Assembly (NCBI RefSeq): GCF_946480305.1
Contig: NZ_CAMLJQ010000030.1
Span: forward strand, 1 to 50,975
DNA from: an uncultured Caldimonas sp.
GTDB lineage: Bacteria; Pseudomonadota; Gammaproteobacteria; Burkholderiales; Burkholderiaceae
Direction of reading: 5' to 3'
Length of the DNA stretch: 50,975 bases
A program made the translations under genes and the position numbers. Under the pieces are notes generated by a model. The model worked only from the letters and a program-made list of their open reading frames with translations, was not told the origin of the DNA and made no database searches. Position 1 is the first letter of the stretch; each line of letters opens with the position of its first letter. Below are positions 42,917 through 50,920 of the stretch, piece after piece.

Positions 42917-43915
42917 TCAGTCCGCCTCCATCACCAACCGGATCCCGACCAGCGTGTACCGCGTGTCCGGTGAATTCCAGTTGCGATAGGCGCAGCGCGC
43001 ATAGAGCGGCCAGGTGTGCCACGAGCCGCCCCGACGCACTTTCACGCTGCCTTCGGCGGGCCCCTGTGGACCATCTCGTGGCGAGCGGGCGTAGTAGGTG
43101 TCGTCGTGCCAGTCGGCTGTCCATTCCCACACGTTGCCGTGCATGTCATGCAGGCCGAACGCGTTGGGGGTGAAGCGTCCCACCGGTGCCGTGAACGCGA
43201 AACCATCCGTGGTGGGCAGCGCGAAGGCTCGCCACTTGGGCCAGTTCACGGCGGCCTCGGCATCGAACACGTTGGCGACCTGCCTCAGCGTGGCCGGTGC
43301 ATCGCCGCTGTGGTATTGCGTGCGCGTGCCGGCACGGCAGGCGTACTCCCATTCGGCTTCAGTGGGGAGCCTATAGCGGCGCTGTTCGGTGGCACTGAGC
43401 CAGCGCGCCAGGGCCATCGCGTCATGCCACGTCACGTTCACGACGGGGTGCGAGTCGGTCTGAACAAAACCCGGCTGCTGCCATGAGTAGCGCGGGTCGC
43501 GGCCCTCGAAGGCGTCACCGCGCCGGGTGGTGGCCGGATCGTAGGCGGCGTTGTAGCCATAGCCACCCGTGCCGTCCGCCACCGATTCGGGCACATGACC
43601 CGAGGCCGCGAGAAACTGGCGGAACTGCCCCACCGTCACCTCATGCCGGGCCATGTAGAAGGACCGCGTGATGCGCACGCGGTGAGCAGGGGTCTCGTCT
43701 GCCAGCTCCTGCAATCGCCTGAGTTCGTACGCCGGGTAGAGCGTGGTCATCTCCTGCACGGTCGCCTCGTTGCCCATCGTGAACTCGCCGGCCGGAATCA
43801 GGACCATCTGCATTCCCAGGCGGTTGACGAGTTCGGAGGGTGCCGTTGCGCAAGCACTCAGCGCGACGCAGGCCACGACGGTGACGATGGAGGCCGAAAA
43901 ACGCATCGCCGGCAT
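42917..43915 (-). CDS. Formylglycine-generating-enzyme-fold lipoprotein lacking the active cysteines
   Basis: 332 residues. Lipobox LSAC (Cys22), then the FGE-sulfatase fold: MVLIPAGEFTMGNE, ARHEVTVGQFRQFL, HPVVNVTWHDAMALARWLS, RLPTEAEWEYACRAGT, GLHDMHGNVWEWTADW and the C-terminal RRGGSW. In true FGE two cysteines follow GGS-Y-x-C; here the segment reads GGSWHTWPLYARC, so the pair is not conserved. Other FGE-fold proteins work as binding, assembly or non-FGE enzymes, so no sulfatase activation should be assumed. ATG 43915 is used; ATG 43906 is an alternative. Confidence 0.8.
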   Translation of the reverse strand: MPAMRFSASIVTVVACVALSACATAPSELVNRLGMQMVLIPAGEFTMGNEATVQEMTTLYPAYELRRLQELADETPAHRVRITRSFYMARHEVTVGQFRQFLAASGHVPESVADGTGGYGYNAAYDPATTRRGDAFEGRDPRYSWQQPGFVQTDSHPVVNVTWHDAMALARWLSATEQRRYRLPTEAEWEYACRAGTRTQYHSGDAPATLRQVANVFDAEAAVNWPKWRAFALPTTDGFAFTAPVGRFTPNAFGLHDMHGNVWEWTADWHDDTYYARSPRDGPQGPAEGSVKVRRGGSWHTWPLYARCAYRNWNSPDTRYTLVGIRLVMEAD

Positions 43916-43919
43916 GCCC

Positions 43920-44990
43920 TCACTGGCGGCTCTGCCGCACCTGTTGCTCGGTCATCACCCGCACCGTCGGCGGGTTGTCGAAATCACCGGCGATCTCATG
44001 GATGCGCCCGTGGCTGCGGCATTGCACCCGTCCGCCCACATCCAGGCACTGCAGGTCCGGCGCCACCAGCCCCTCCAGCAACGCAGGACGGTCCCCGTAC
44101 GAGAGGAAGAGCAGCTTGTTGCCTGTTCGCCCGAGCCGAGACTTGGTGTGCACAGGCTGGTTGCGACACGATTCGAGCTGCCACTGCGGCACGTCTTCTG
44201 CACACGGCAGCGGCAACCATTGCACCTGCGCAAGATCCAAGGGCGGCAACGCCCACGTTTCCAGGAACAGATGATCGCGATCGCGCGCGAACTCGAACGC
44301 ACGCCACCGCTCGTCGTCCCCGAACGGAAACACCACCTCGAACGTCCCCACGTCTGCGCCGACGAGCCGCTCCCCGTTCAGATAGGCATGCTTCTCGTCG
44401 ACCGCGTAGCGTGCCAGCATCATCGTCTGCCAGGGTGACAGCGGCTGCACATGACGCGTGGTGGCGAGCCGGAAGTGCGCGCCGTCGGTCGACGCGAGCC
44501 AGAACCTGCGGGTCTCGTGGTTGTGGTGTACCTGCAGGAACCCCGGCAAATAGCAGACCGGGTTCAGCAGATTGCCCAGCGCCCCGACGCCTTTACCCGA
44601 ACAGGGGCTGGAGCGTCGGGTTTCGAAGTTGCGGAAATACGCTTTGCCGTGTGCCAGCCAATAGAACCGCCCCAGGGGTTTGAAAGCCACGGACTCCCTT
44701 TGGCAAGGTGTCGTGCTGTCAGGGTGGTGCTCGGAGTTCTCGATGCTCTGGTTGAACCATTGCTCCTCGCAGTGGCTCCTTTCGAAGGCCTGCGCGGGAG
44801 AAGGCGCGCACAGTGCCATTGCGCCGAGCAGCCCGGTGGCGACGACGTTGCTCGCATGCGCACCTCTCTTGTTCTTTCGGCGTGTGCTGAAGGCAAGCAT
44901 GGTGCCGGCCACCCTGAACAGCGCGAGAACGATGGCGATCGCGGGCATAGGAAAGTCGACGGCGAGGGGGTGTGTTGGCAGGAAGCGCAC
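43920..44990 (-). CDS. Exported protein of unknown function, DKNYY-like repeats
   Basis: 356 residues from GTG 44990; in-frame ATGs at 44948 and 44900 are equally possible. ATG 44900 gives a conventional signal peptide (NVVATGLLGAMALCAPSPAQA) after a basic stretch. The mature protein contains YAVDEKHAYLNGERLVGADVGTFEVV, reminiscent of DKNYY-type beta repeats, several paired cysteines (HCEEQW, TPCQRE, SPCSGK, LNPVCYL), and a C-terminal VRVMTEQQVRQSRQ. No enzyme motif is seen. Its stop is 4 nt before the start of the FGE-fold lipoprotein gene, implying one operon. Confidence 0.6.
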   Translation of the reverse strand: MRFLPTHPLAVDFPMPAIAIVLALFRVAGTMLAFSTRRKNKRGAHASNVVATGLLGAMALCAPSPAQAFERSHCEEQWFNQSIENSEHHPDSTTPCQRESVAFKPLGRFYWLAHGKAYFRNFETRRSSPCSGKGVGALGNLLNPVCYLPGFLQVHHNHETRRFWLASTDGAHFRLATTRHVQPLSPWQTMMLARYAVDEKHAYLNGERLVGADVGTFEVVFPFGDDERWRAFEFARDRDHLFLETWALPPLDLAQVQWLPLPCAEDVPQWQLESCRNQPVHTKSRLGRTGNKLLFLSYGDRPALLEGLVAPDLQCLDVGGRVQCRSHGRIHEIAGDFDNPPTVRVMTEQQVRQSRQ

Positions 44991-45040
44991 GGTTCGTCAG
45001 GCCACCAACGGCGGCACGTGATGGGTCGGTGTCTGCGCCG

Positions 45041-45538
45041 TCAATCCTGCCTCGTCCATGAACTCGCCTCGAAGTTGTAGTGATGGGCCACCAGCGGCAT
45101 GCTCGGCCGGGCATAGAACAACGCGGCGTGGCCTTCGCTGACGCGGTACCCCAGACCGAACCGCGCCTTGAGTGCTTCCGCCTCCAGCCCCACCTCGCCC
45201 AGGCTGGCCGGATACCCGCCCGTTCGCAGCTTGTGCGCCTGAACGGCAGAAGCCACCGCGTCGGCCTGCTCACGCGCCACCGCATCCCAACGCGCTCGAA
45301 CGCCGAATGCGACCACCAGCACGGCCGCCCACACGGCAACGCGCATGGCGCGGTGACGGCGCTCCGCGGGCCGTCTGACCATGCGAACCATCGAGTACAC
45401 CGACCAAGGCACGAAGGCGACTGTGACGATGACCAGGGCGAAGCTGCCCCACAGCGCCATCTCGCTGCCGGGGTACACCGTGACGGCAAGAACGAGGGCG
45501 GCTGGGATCAGCGTCTTGAGGGACTTGGTTGCGTTCAT
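45041..45538 (-). CDS. Membrane protein of unknown function
   Basis: 165 residues. Two to three hydrophobic segments (ALVLAVTVYPGSEMALWGSFALVIVTVAFVPW and MRVAVWAAVLVVAFGV) are followed by a soluble C-terminal part with GGYPASLGEVGLEAEAL, a pattern seen in prepilin-like and pseudopilin-like small proteins (GYP..L..L). No type III signal-peptidase site is evident. ATG 45538 is preferred to a longer frame. It is the last gene upstream of the low-GC island and lies 50 nt before the exported-protein gene on the same strand. Confidence 0.6.
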   Translation of the reverse strand: MNATKSLKTLIPAALVLAVTVYPGSEMALWGSFALVIVTVAFVPWSVYSMVRMVRRPAERRHRAMRVAVWAAVLVVAFGVRARWDAVAREQADAVASAVQAHKLRTGGYPASLGEVGLEAEALKARFGLGYRVSEGHAALFYARPSMPLVAHHYNFEASSWTRQD

Positions 45539-45724
45539 TTGTTCTCGAGACCTATGGTGTCGCCATTCAATACGCGCAGCGTCTGCCCGCAATCCACGCC
45601 GGAAGCCTGTTTACCGCTCGGGACAGGGTGGATGGGGCGGCAGCAACTGATCTAGTCGTCTCCATCGACCATCTCTCGCAAACCTTTAAGGCTGCGACCA
45701 GAAACGGCGAAGTCCTCGCCTGCG

Positions 45725-47065
45725 TCACAGGTCTAGGCCATCACCGGACGTGTTGTCCTCAAGAATAAAGTCAATTGTTTCGCGAATATCCGGCTTCGCA
45801 TTGACGATCTTGAGCCGCTTGTATGCGGCCATGCCTAGACGCTTTATCGGAGTTGCAAGCAATGCGTTCAAGAAACTATGAGGACTTGACTCAACTCGAT
45901 CGAAGTCCAGCAGGATCCTCTTTCCGGATGCAACCTCGTCGAGGAGTACACGATCTCGATACTTGATAGCGGCAGACTTGTCCTCGGGGTAGGTGCCAAA
46001 GTAGTTGTAAATGCTCAGATAAAACGTCCCCTCATCCTCAGCTTTATTTTTGGCACTTTGCTCTCGTGCTGCGGCCTCTCGGAACTCGGCCATCATTGCA
46101 TTCAGGTCAAACCCGGCGCTCTTTTCCAGACGGAGCGTGACCAGCGCGAGAGTACCCGGCCAAGCCTGTTCAAGTCGTCGGGTTGTGATGTCCGCGGGCG
46201 AGACATGGAGCAAGCCGTTACCAGAAATGATATGCATATCCGCGCGTAGGCGGCGGACGATGTTCGTGGAGAGGAACAGGCCCATCCCAGCATTATTTTT
46301 TGCTTGGTATGGGTCAGACCGTCCGAAAGTCCCTGAGACCTGCGGTTGAATCGCCTTTTGCAAGGCGGCTTCATCATCCTCAATTCCTGGGTAGGTTTGG
46401 GAAAGGTGGCGCTTCACTCCCATCCCTACGTCACCGACAAGGAAGTGAATTTCGTTCTGTTTTCGATACCACGTGAATTGAATAAGTGACGGGAGACGCT
46501 TGTTCCATGAGTCCTTGTCTTGGAAAAACGCTATTCCATGTTCGAGCGTGTTGTAGAGGAGCTCACTGATTACATAGCGCAGCGTGTTTATATGCTCGAT
46601 ACTAAATCCTTTGGAGAACTCACCTGCCTTCTCCATGGCAAGTCTAAAGTCCGAGTGATTGCGAATTGCAATGAGCGGTTTGAACTCGTTGCCTCGGAAG
46701 TTCTGGTTCTCATTGAAGGCGACGCTGAACAGTCCTGGGGCTCCCATCATCCACCAAACGTCGGCGGCCCCCCCGTTTCCGCGTTCATCCAGTCCGGTGA
46801 AGTCGACTCGGCAACCATTGGACTTGAGATGCCACGCGTATAGAACCACAAGTGCCAGTGCTTGGTAGTTGGCCGAACGGCACGTTCTGAAGTCAATGTC
46901 TACTGGACAGTCCTTCAAGTCCCACCGAAAGAACGCCAAAGCACGCTCAAAGTTGAAGGCATCGTGATCCTTGAAACTGAAGTATGCGGGCAACGCAAGT
47001 TCGACCCTGCTCGGGTCCCGAAACTGCTTGCGCACGTCAGACATCTGGGTCTTCCAGTCGGGCAT
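45725..47065 (-). CDS. GHKL ATPase domain flanked by STAS-like domains
   Basis: 446 residues with lower GC than its surroundings. Residues 20-110 look STAS-like (DIDFRTCRSANYQALALVVLY), 160-310 form a GHKL ATPase domain (N-box ISELLYNTLEHG at 166-177, G1 VGDVGMG at 210-216, G2 NNAGMGLFLSTNIV), and 365-435 match the STAS-like DUF4325 domain (KRILLDFDRVESSPHSFLNALL). This puts an RsbW-like kinase/ATPase module between RsbV-like modules in one chain. DUF4325 proteins often sit in accessory islands. ATG 47065 lacks a good ribosome site; ATG 47044, with GGAAG 6 nt upstream, may be the real start. Confidence 0.75.
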   Translation of the reverse strand: MPDWKTQMSDVRKQFRDPSRVELALPAYFSFKDHDAFNFERALAFFRWDLKDCPVDIDFRTCRSANYQALALVVLYAWHLKSNGCRVDFTGLDERGNGGAADVWWMMGAPGLFSVAFNENQNFRGNEFKPLIAIRNHSDFRLAMEKAGEFSKGFSIEHINTLRYVISELLYNTLEHGIAFFQDKDSWNKRLPSLIQFTWYRKQNEIHFLVGDVGMGVKRHLSQTYPGIEDDEAALQKAIQPQVSGTFGRSDPYQAKNNAGMGLFLSTNIVRRLRADMHIISGNGLLHVSPADITTRRLEQAWPGTLALVTLRLEKSAGFDLNAMMAEFREAAAREQSAKNKAEDEGTFYLSIYNYFGTYPEDKSAAIKYRDRVLLDEVASGKRILLDFDRVESSPHSFLNALLATPIKRLGMAAYKRLKIVNAKPDIRETIDFILEDNTSGDGLDL

Positions 47066-47264
47066 GATGTGGTGCCGTGAATAAATGACGTTTAATCAGT
47101 CAATAAGAAATACTGGATAGCAGACATAGGGGCGTGATTCTTTCGGACCATAACCTCTGGGCGCGATGACGATGGTTCGATACAGAGCAATCTGAGCGGT
47201 CGAAATTTTCCGATCATATGCATCCCGGGAGTTGGATCGAGTCTTTCACAGCCGCACGTGTAAG
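47066..47264. other. AT-rich intergenic region inside the island
   Basis: 199 nt. It has a TTGACT-like element on the minus strand (47103-47098) and several A/T runs, so it probably holds the promoter of the STAS/GHKL gene. ATTAAAC and ATCCAAC look like degenerate cassette boxes 148 nt apart but do not form a palindrome, so no attC is claimed. Confidence 0.35.
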
Positions 47265-48065
47265 CTAAGGAGCGGGGCCGTGAAAGATAGGCATGCCGTC
47301 TCGAGCGTTTTGTTGCGCGTCAATCCCAGCCTCGCACACACATGACACTCTTCTAGCGCTCATTAAGTAGTGGCCAAGATACGAAATGCGTGATGCGGGT
47401 GGAATCTTCGTCAAGGTATTAACGATCCCAGATACAAGGTCAACCACCTCGTCGTAGTCACGCGTGGCCGAGTGAAATATCCATCTGCTATTTTCCTCTT
47501 CGTGATACCAATATCCTTTGCCAACTATGCAGATAGCTTTGAATACGGGATCAGTGCGCCAATCAGGGTCGTATTTAGCATACCGCTCGATCTCAGAAGA
47601 AGTTGATGCGAGATCCGAACCGAAGGCGAACAAGACAAGAACAGCGGGTGACAGATGCCTTCTGCTATTCGCCTGATCGCCTCCTGTAAGTGAAGTTATT
47701 GACTTACCTTTTGCTAGGGAAGACCTAACGTCGGTGGCTGTGAGTGTGCTCTTCACCTCGATTGCGTAGTAGCTGGACTCTATGGGAAAAACGGCATCCC
47801 TTTCGCTATAGAAAACAGGCGGCAGGATGCTGCGGTTGTAAATGACAAGGTCAGTCTCCTGGCTTAGGCCGCCAGCAGCGTTGGTGATCTTTCCTGTACC
47901 GATGTTGAAGCCTGACGGAAGCATGGGCACCAACAATTGCGACACAAAAAGCTCCCGGACTCGTCCTGCCAATCCATGATGGGCCAGCGCCGCAGCATCC
48001 TTGGCCTCTCTGACCAGATAGGCGATGTCATTGAGCATTCTGTTGCGGTAAAGCTGATTCGTCAT
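47265..48065 (-). CDS. DUF6602 family protein, PD-(D/E)XK-nuclease-like
   Basis: 266 residues, clearly AT-richer than the rest of the window. The N-terminal part matches DUF6602: ALAHHGLAGRVRELFV, FNIGTGKIT, QETDLVIYN, AVFPIESSYYAIEVKS. Glu38, Asp72 and Glu103-x-Lys105 have the order expected for a PD-(D/E)XK nuclease site, so a DNA- or RNA-cutting role is possible but unproven. The C-terminal half is variable. ATG 48065 has AAGGTG at good spacing; an ATG at 48128 exists. It directly follows the attC-like palindrome, so it may be the next cassette gene. Confidence 0.75.
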   Translation of the reverse strand: MTNQLYRNRMLNDIAYLVREAKDAAALAHHGLAGRVRELFVSQLLVPMLPSGFNIGTGKITNAAGGLSQETDLVIYNRSILPPVFYSERDAVFPIESSYYAIEVKSTLTATDVRSSLAKGKSITSLTGGDQANSRRHLSPAVLVLFAFGSDLASTSSEIERYAKYDPDWRTDPVFKAICIVGKGYWYHEEENSRWIFHSATRDYDEVVDLVSGIVNTLTKIPPASRISYLGHYLMSARRVSCVCEAGIDAQQNARDGMPIFHGPAP

Positions 48066-48086
48066 TGCAAACACCTTCGCCTTAGC

Positions 48087-48214
48087 GCCCAACGTTTGAT
48101 TTAAAACGCCAGCAGGGGCAAGCACCATTAACGGATGCGGCGATGGTGCCGCGATATACCGACCCGGGTCTATTCCGCTTGCCGTAGCAGTTCAGATTGA
48201 ACGAAACGTTAAAC
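48087..48214 (-). repeat. attC-like imperfect palindrome (integron cassette site candidate)
   Basis: 128 nt. Read on the minus strand it starts with GTTTAAC (fits RYYYAAC, 48214-48208) and ends with GTTGGGC (fits GTTRRRY, 48093-48087). Flanking arms pair further inward (AACGTTT on both sides, then GGCAAGC on both sides), and an internal hairpin ACCAT/ATGGT is present. Position right after a stop codon and before the next gene fits attC sites (about 57-141 nt). By-eye pairing is imperfect, so this is a candidate only. Confidence 0.4.
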
Positions 48215-48229
48215 GTCATCGCGCCTCGC

Positions 48230-48592
48230 CTACAGTTCGTCCATGTCCGAGATGATGTCATCAAGGACTTCGTTGACTCCGTAGACCCGCTCCTTAATTA
48301 ACGTATACAACTCAGCAAAGCTTGCCGTAGCTTCCTTGGTTCCGATGTCTCCGTCCGAGTAAGTAACCATAGGAGTGCCCTCCCACTCCTCGTTTTCGTA
48401 GCGTGCAAGGTGCTCGAGCTCTTCATCGCCAGGATAAAAGAAGAGGTAGTACTCGCCTTTTTCGTTCTTGCTGACTGACCATTTGTACTTTCCCTTGTAG
48501 ACAAAGAAAAATTCCTTCCCGTTCCGCATCACGTTAGTGATGAGTTGCGGATTGCTGATCATGGCATTGACAGCCTGGACTACTTTAGACAT
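48230..48592 (-). CDS. Small acidic protein of unknown function
   Basis: 120 residues and strongly acidic in its C-terminal half (ENEEWEGTP, SDGDIGTKE, DDIISDMDEL), with a beta-rich middle (EFFFVYKGKYKWSVSKNEKGEYYLFFYPGDEE). No signal peptide or membrane segment is present. Start ATG 48592 has GAGG 7 nt upstream and overlaps the previous gene by 8 nt, so the two are translated together. A small acidic partner of a membrane protein could be an antitoxin or immunity factor, but nothing in the sequence proves it. Confidence 0.65.
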   Translation of the reverse strand: MSKVVQAVNAMISNPQLITNVMRNGKEFFFVYKGKYKWSVSKNEKGEYYLFFYPGDEELEHLARYENEEWEGTPMVTYSDGDIGTKEATASFAELYTLIKERVYGVNEVLDDIISDMDEL

Positions 48593-49028
48593 GAGTGTCC
48601 TCGCTTTGAGCGGTCACAGTGTTTACTTCAATGTTCCTCAAAATCTCGCGGAGTTCCGCGACCATCATTCTCTTTTTTGGCTCTGTGAGTCGCTTATTTA
48701 TTGCAAGCTGCTCAAGCCGGACTGCGACGTCTTGTGATGCGGCGTTGACCCGGCGGTTACCTCTGATCTGTCCCGCGATCTCGTGGAGGATGTTGCGAAT
48801 CTCGTCCACTTCGGTTGGTTCATTTGCGTTGTACTCATTGAGCCGTTCAAGCTTGGTCTTGAGCTCCGTCAAGGTAAGCTGAAAGCTCCAGTTCAAGAGA
48901 AGAGAGAAGGCCGTCTTTAATTCGGGGCCCTTTGCGAAGAAAACATAGATCGCAATGCCCGAAGCCACAACTGTGAAGATGCTAGCTACGAGCGACGCGG
49001 CGTCAACGATGGCCCTGAAGACTTCCAT
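48585..49028 (-). CDS. Single-span membrane protein with coiled-coil tail
   Basis: 147 residues. One hydrophobic segment (about 8-32, ASLVASIFTVVASGIAIYVFF) is followed by a charged helical tail (about 45-140) with LTLTELKTKLERLNEYNANEPTEVDEIRNIL, likely coiled coil and cytoplasmic. No known motif is recognised. The start is ATG 49028 with only a weak site. It is the first gene after a GTTAGGC box (49057-49063), the expected left boundary of an integron cassette. Its 3' end overlaps the small acidic gene. Confidence 0.65.
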   Translation of the reverse strand: MEVFRAIVDAASLVASIFTVVASGIAIYVFFAKGPELKTAFSLLLNWSFQLTLTELKTKLERLNEYNANEPTEVDEIRNILHEIAGQIRGNRRVNAASQDVAVRLEQLAINKRLTEPKKRMMVAELREILRNIEVNTVTAQSEDTHV

Positions 49029-49830
49029 TCCGGCGTTCCAAGACGTGGGTTGGGGTGCCTAACGAATAGCTTTTATCCGCCGCCGAGACGAAACAGAAGA
49101 AGCGAGCGAAGGCTGCATGGCGGTGGACAAACCTTATTGAACTGAAGGGGGCTAAGGCATGGGCAGTGTAAGTTTTGGAATCGGGTTTGCGCAACGTAGC
49201 CCGCAGCCGCTCGAACGAGCGAGTAGGAGGCAGGGAGCCATTTAAGTGGCGGACGGTGTGCTCAACTGGACAGAGCGGGACCGAGCGGGTGAGGCAGCGA
49301 TCACGGAGCCCCAAGCACGAGGCGGCCTTTTGCTATGAACGCCCTGTGCGCTTTTCCGTGAGCGTTGGTCACGCGCGCGCTCGTTGGCGCGCTCCCAGCA
49401 CCGCAGGTCGCGTAGATGGAGTGCCCCCGGTAGGGGCAGCTACTACTTAGGGTGCCCTGCCAGCCACGTCGAGGCCCGCCACGCACACCATCAACTCGGG
49501 CACCTACTGTGTGCGGGCCAGTTGGCTGACGGCATCTACAGCGCCGCGCGCGACTTAGTCGTCGGGTCTTGCACGCTGGTGCTAGTAAAGCCGCAGTAAG
49601 GATGCGGTTGAAGCACAGGGGCTGCACGGATGCATCGCCCCCGCTTTCCCAGAAAGCCCCGTCTGCGTGACTTCTGGAACATCACGGTGTTCCGGCGACC
49701 GCGTTAGGTAGCCTAAATTTTCTGGAACGGAAGGATCGCCGCCTCGGCGGCGTCCTCCCTTTGCCTTTTCTCCCCCGCAAGCACTACATTGCCGTTCTCC
49801 CTCCCCCCTGCAAACCCTCCGGAGAACCCG
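49029..49830. other. Gene-poor region between the low-GC island and the TctC gene
   Basis: 802 nt without a credible gene. Seen: GTTAGGC on the minus strand at 49063-49057; a tRNA D-arm-like stretch near 49258-49276 without a matching anticodon or T arm; the direct repeat TTCTGGAAC at 49672-49680 and 49720-49728; a GGAACA/TGTTCC hairpin near 49676-49693; a GC-rich hairpin near 49735-49758. Composition is intermediate between island and core. It may be a decayed end of the mobile segment plus the promoter of the next gene. Confidence 0.5.
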
Positions 49831-50808
49831 ATGCGCCACGTCACCCGCCGTACCCTCCTCGGCTCGCTGCTCGCCGCCACGCTGGCTTTCTGCGCCGGCG
49901 CCTGGGCCCAGTCGCAACCGCCGGTCAAGATCCTCGTCGGCTTCCCGCCGGGCGGAGGCACCGATGCCATCGCCCGCACGCTGGCCGAGCGCCTGAAGGA
50001 CGAGCTGGGACGCACGGTCATCGTCGAGAACAAGCCTGGGGCCGGTGGGCAACTGGCGGCGCATGCGCTCAAGGCGGCACCGGCGGACGGCAGCACCTTC
50101 TTCATATCGCACGATCACACCATCTCCATCCTGCCGCTCGTGTCCAAGAACCCGGGGTTCGATCCGGCGAAGGACTTCGTGCCGGTCGCGGGCTTTGCGA
50201 GCTTCGTCAATGCATTCGCCGTGTCCGGCGGCACGCCGGCCAAGAGCCTGAACGACTACGTGGAGTGGGTCCGCACGCAGAAGCAGGGCAAGGGCACGGT
50301 GGGCGTGCCGGCGCCGGCCTCGACGCCGGAGTTCCTGGTGGGGGTGCTGGGGCAGACCTACAAGCTCGACCTGGTGCCGGTGCCCTATCGGGGCAGCGCG
50401 CCGATGATGGGCGACATGCTGGGCAACCAGATCGCTGCCGGCGTGGGCTCGGTGCCGGACTTCATCGAGAACCACAAGAGCGGGCGCATCCGCATCGTCG
50501 CGGTGCTCGGCGGCAAGCGCCAGCCGACGTTGCCGGACGTGCCGACGCTGGCGGAACTCGGCATCGCCGGCCTGGAAGACCTGCCCTACTACGGCTTCTT
50601 TGCGCCGGCCGGCACGCCCAAGGCGGCCCTCGACGAGTTTGCGCAGGCGTTGCAGAAGGTCATTGCCGTGCCGGAGGTGCGCGAGAAGCTGACCGGGCTC
50701 GGGCTGGCAGTGGAGTTCATGAACCAGCAGCAGTTGGCCACGCGCGAACGCAGCTACGCGAAGACCTGGGCCGAGATCATCCGCAAGAGCGGTTTCCAGC
50801 CGCAGTAG
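49831..50808 (+). CDS. Bug/TctC-type periplasmic solute receptor
   Basis: 325 residues. A signal peptide with a twin-arginine-like start (TRRTLLGSLLAATLAFCAGAWAQ) precedes the Bug fold: VKILVGFPPGGGTDAIARTLAERL, VIVENKPGAGG, LVPVPYRGSAPMMGDMLGNQI and the C-terminal LPYYGFFAPAGTPKAALDEF. Bug proteins bind carboxylates or other small solutes and are very numerous in Burkholderiales; the ligand cannot be told. GGAG lies 6-7 nt before ATG 49831. No TctA/TctB membrane partners follow in the window, which is common for these receptors. Confidence 0.93.
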   Translation: MRHVTRRTLLGSLLAATLAFCAGAWAQSQPPVKILVGFPPGGGTDAIARTLAERLKDELGRTVIVENKPGAGGQLAAHALKAAPADGSTFFISHDHTISILPLVSKNPGFDPAKDFVPVAGFASFVNAFAVSGGTPAKSLNDYVEWVRTQKQGKGTVGVPAPASTPEFLVGVLGQTYKLDLVPVPYRGSAPMMGDMLGNQIAAGVGSVPDFIENHKSGRIRIVAVLGGKRQPTLPDVPTLAELGIAGLEDLPYYGFFAPAGTPKAALDEFAQALQKVIAVPEVREKLTGLGLAVEFMNQQQLATRERSYAKTWAEIIRKSGFQPQ

Positions 50809-50920
50809 CGAACCTGCAGCTCCTCTGCGGCGCCAGCGGTGCGCATCGTTGAGATCGCCCCGTTTGGCGGCCCCGGCACGGCGACCCACCCGCATCAGCC
50901 CTCGGTAGTGTGAACAGGCC

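Noticed and set aside
47090..47237. Possible second attC between the DUF6602 and STAS/GHKL genes
   Set aside because: The box-like ends ATTAAAC and ATCCAAC are degenerate, the span of 148 nt is slightly long and the inner arms do not pair.
49254..49300. tRNA-like D-arm sequence GCTCAACTGGACAGAGC
   Set aside because: No matching acceptor stem, anticodon stem or T-arm (GGTTCAA-type) follows; kept only as a possible remnant.
49057..49709. GCCTAAC at 49057 with GTTAGGT at 49703 as a single attC site
   Set aside because: The 650-nt distance is far outside the attC range; only the first box, as a cassette boundary, is kept.
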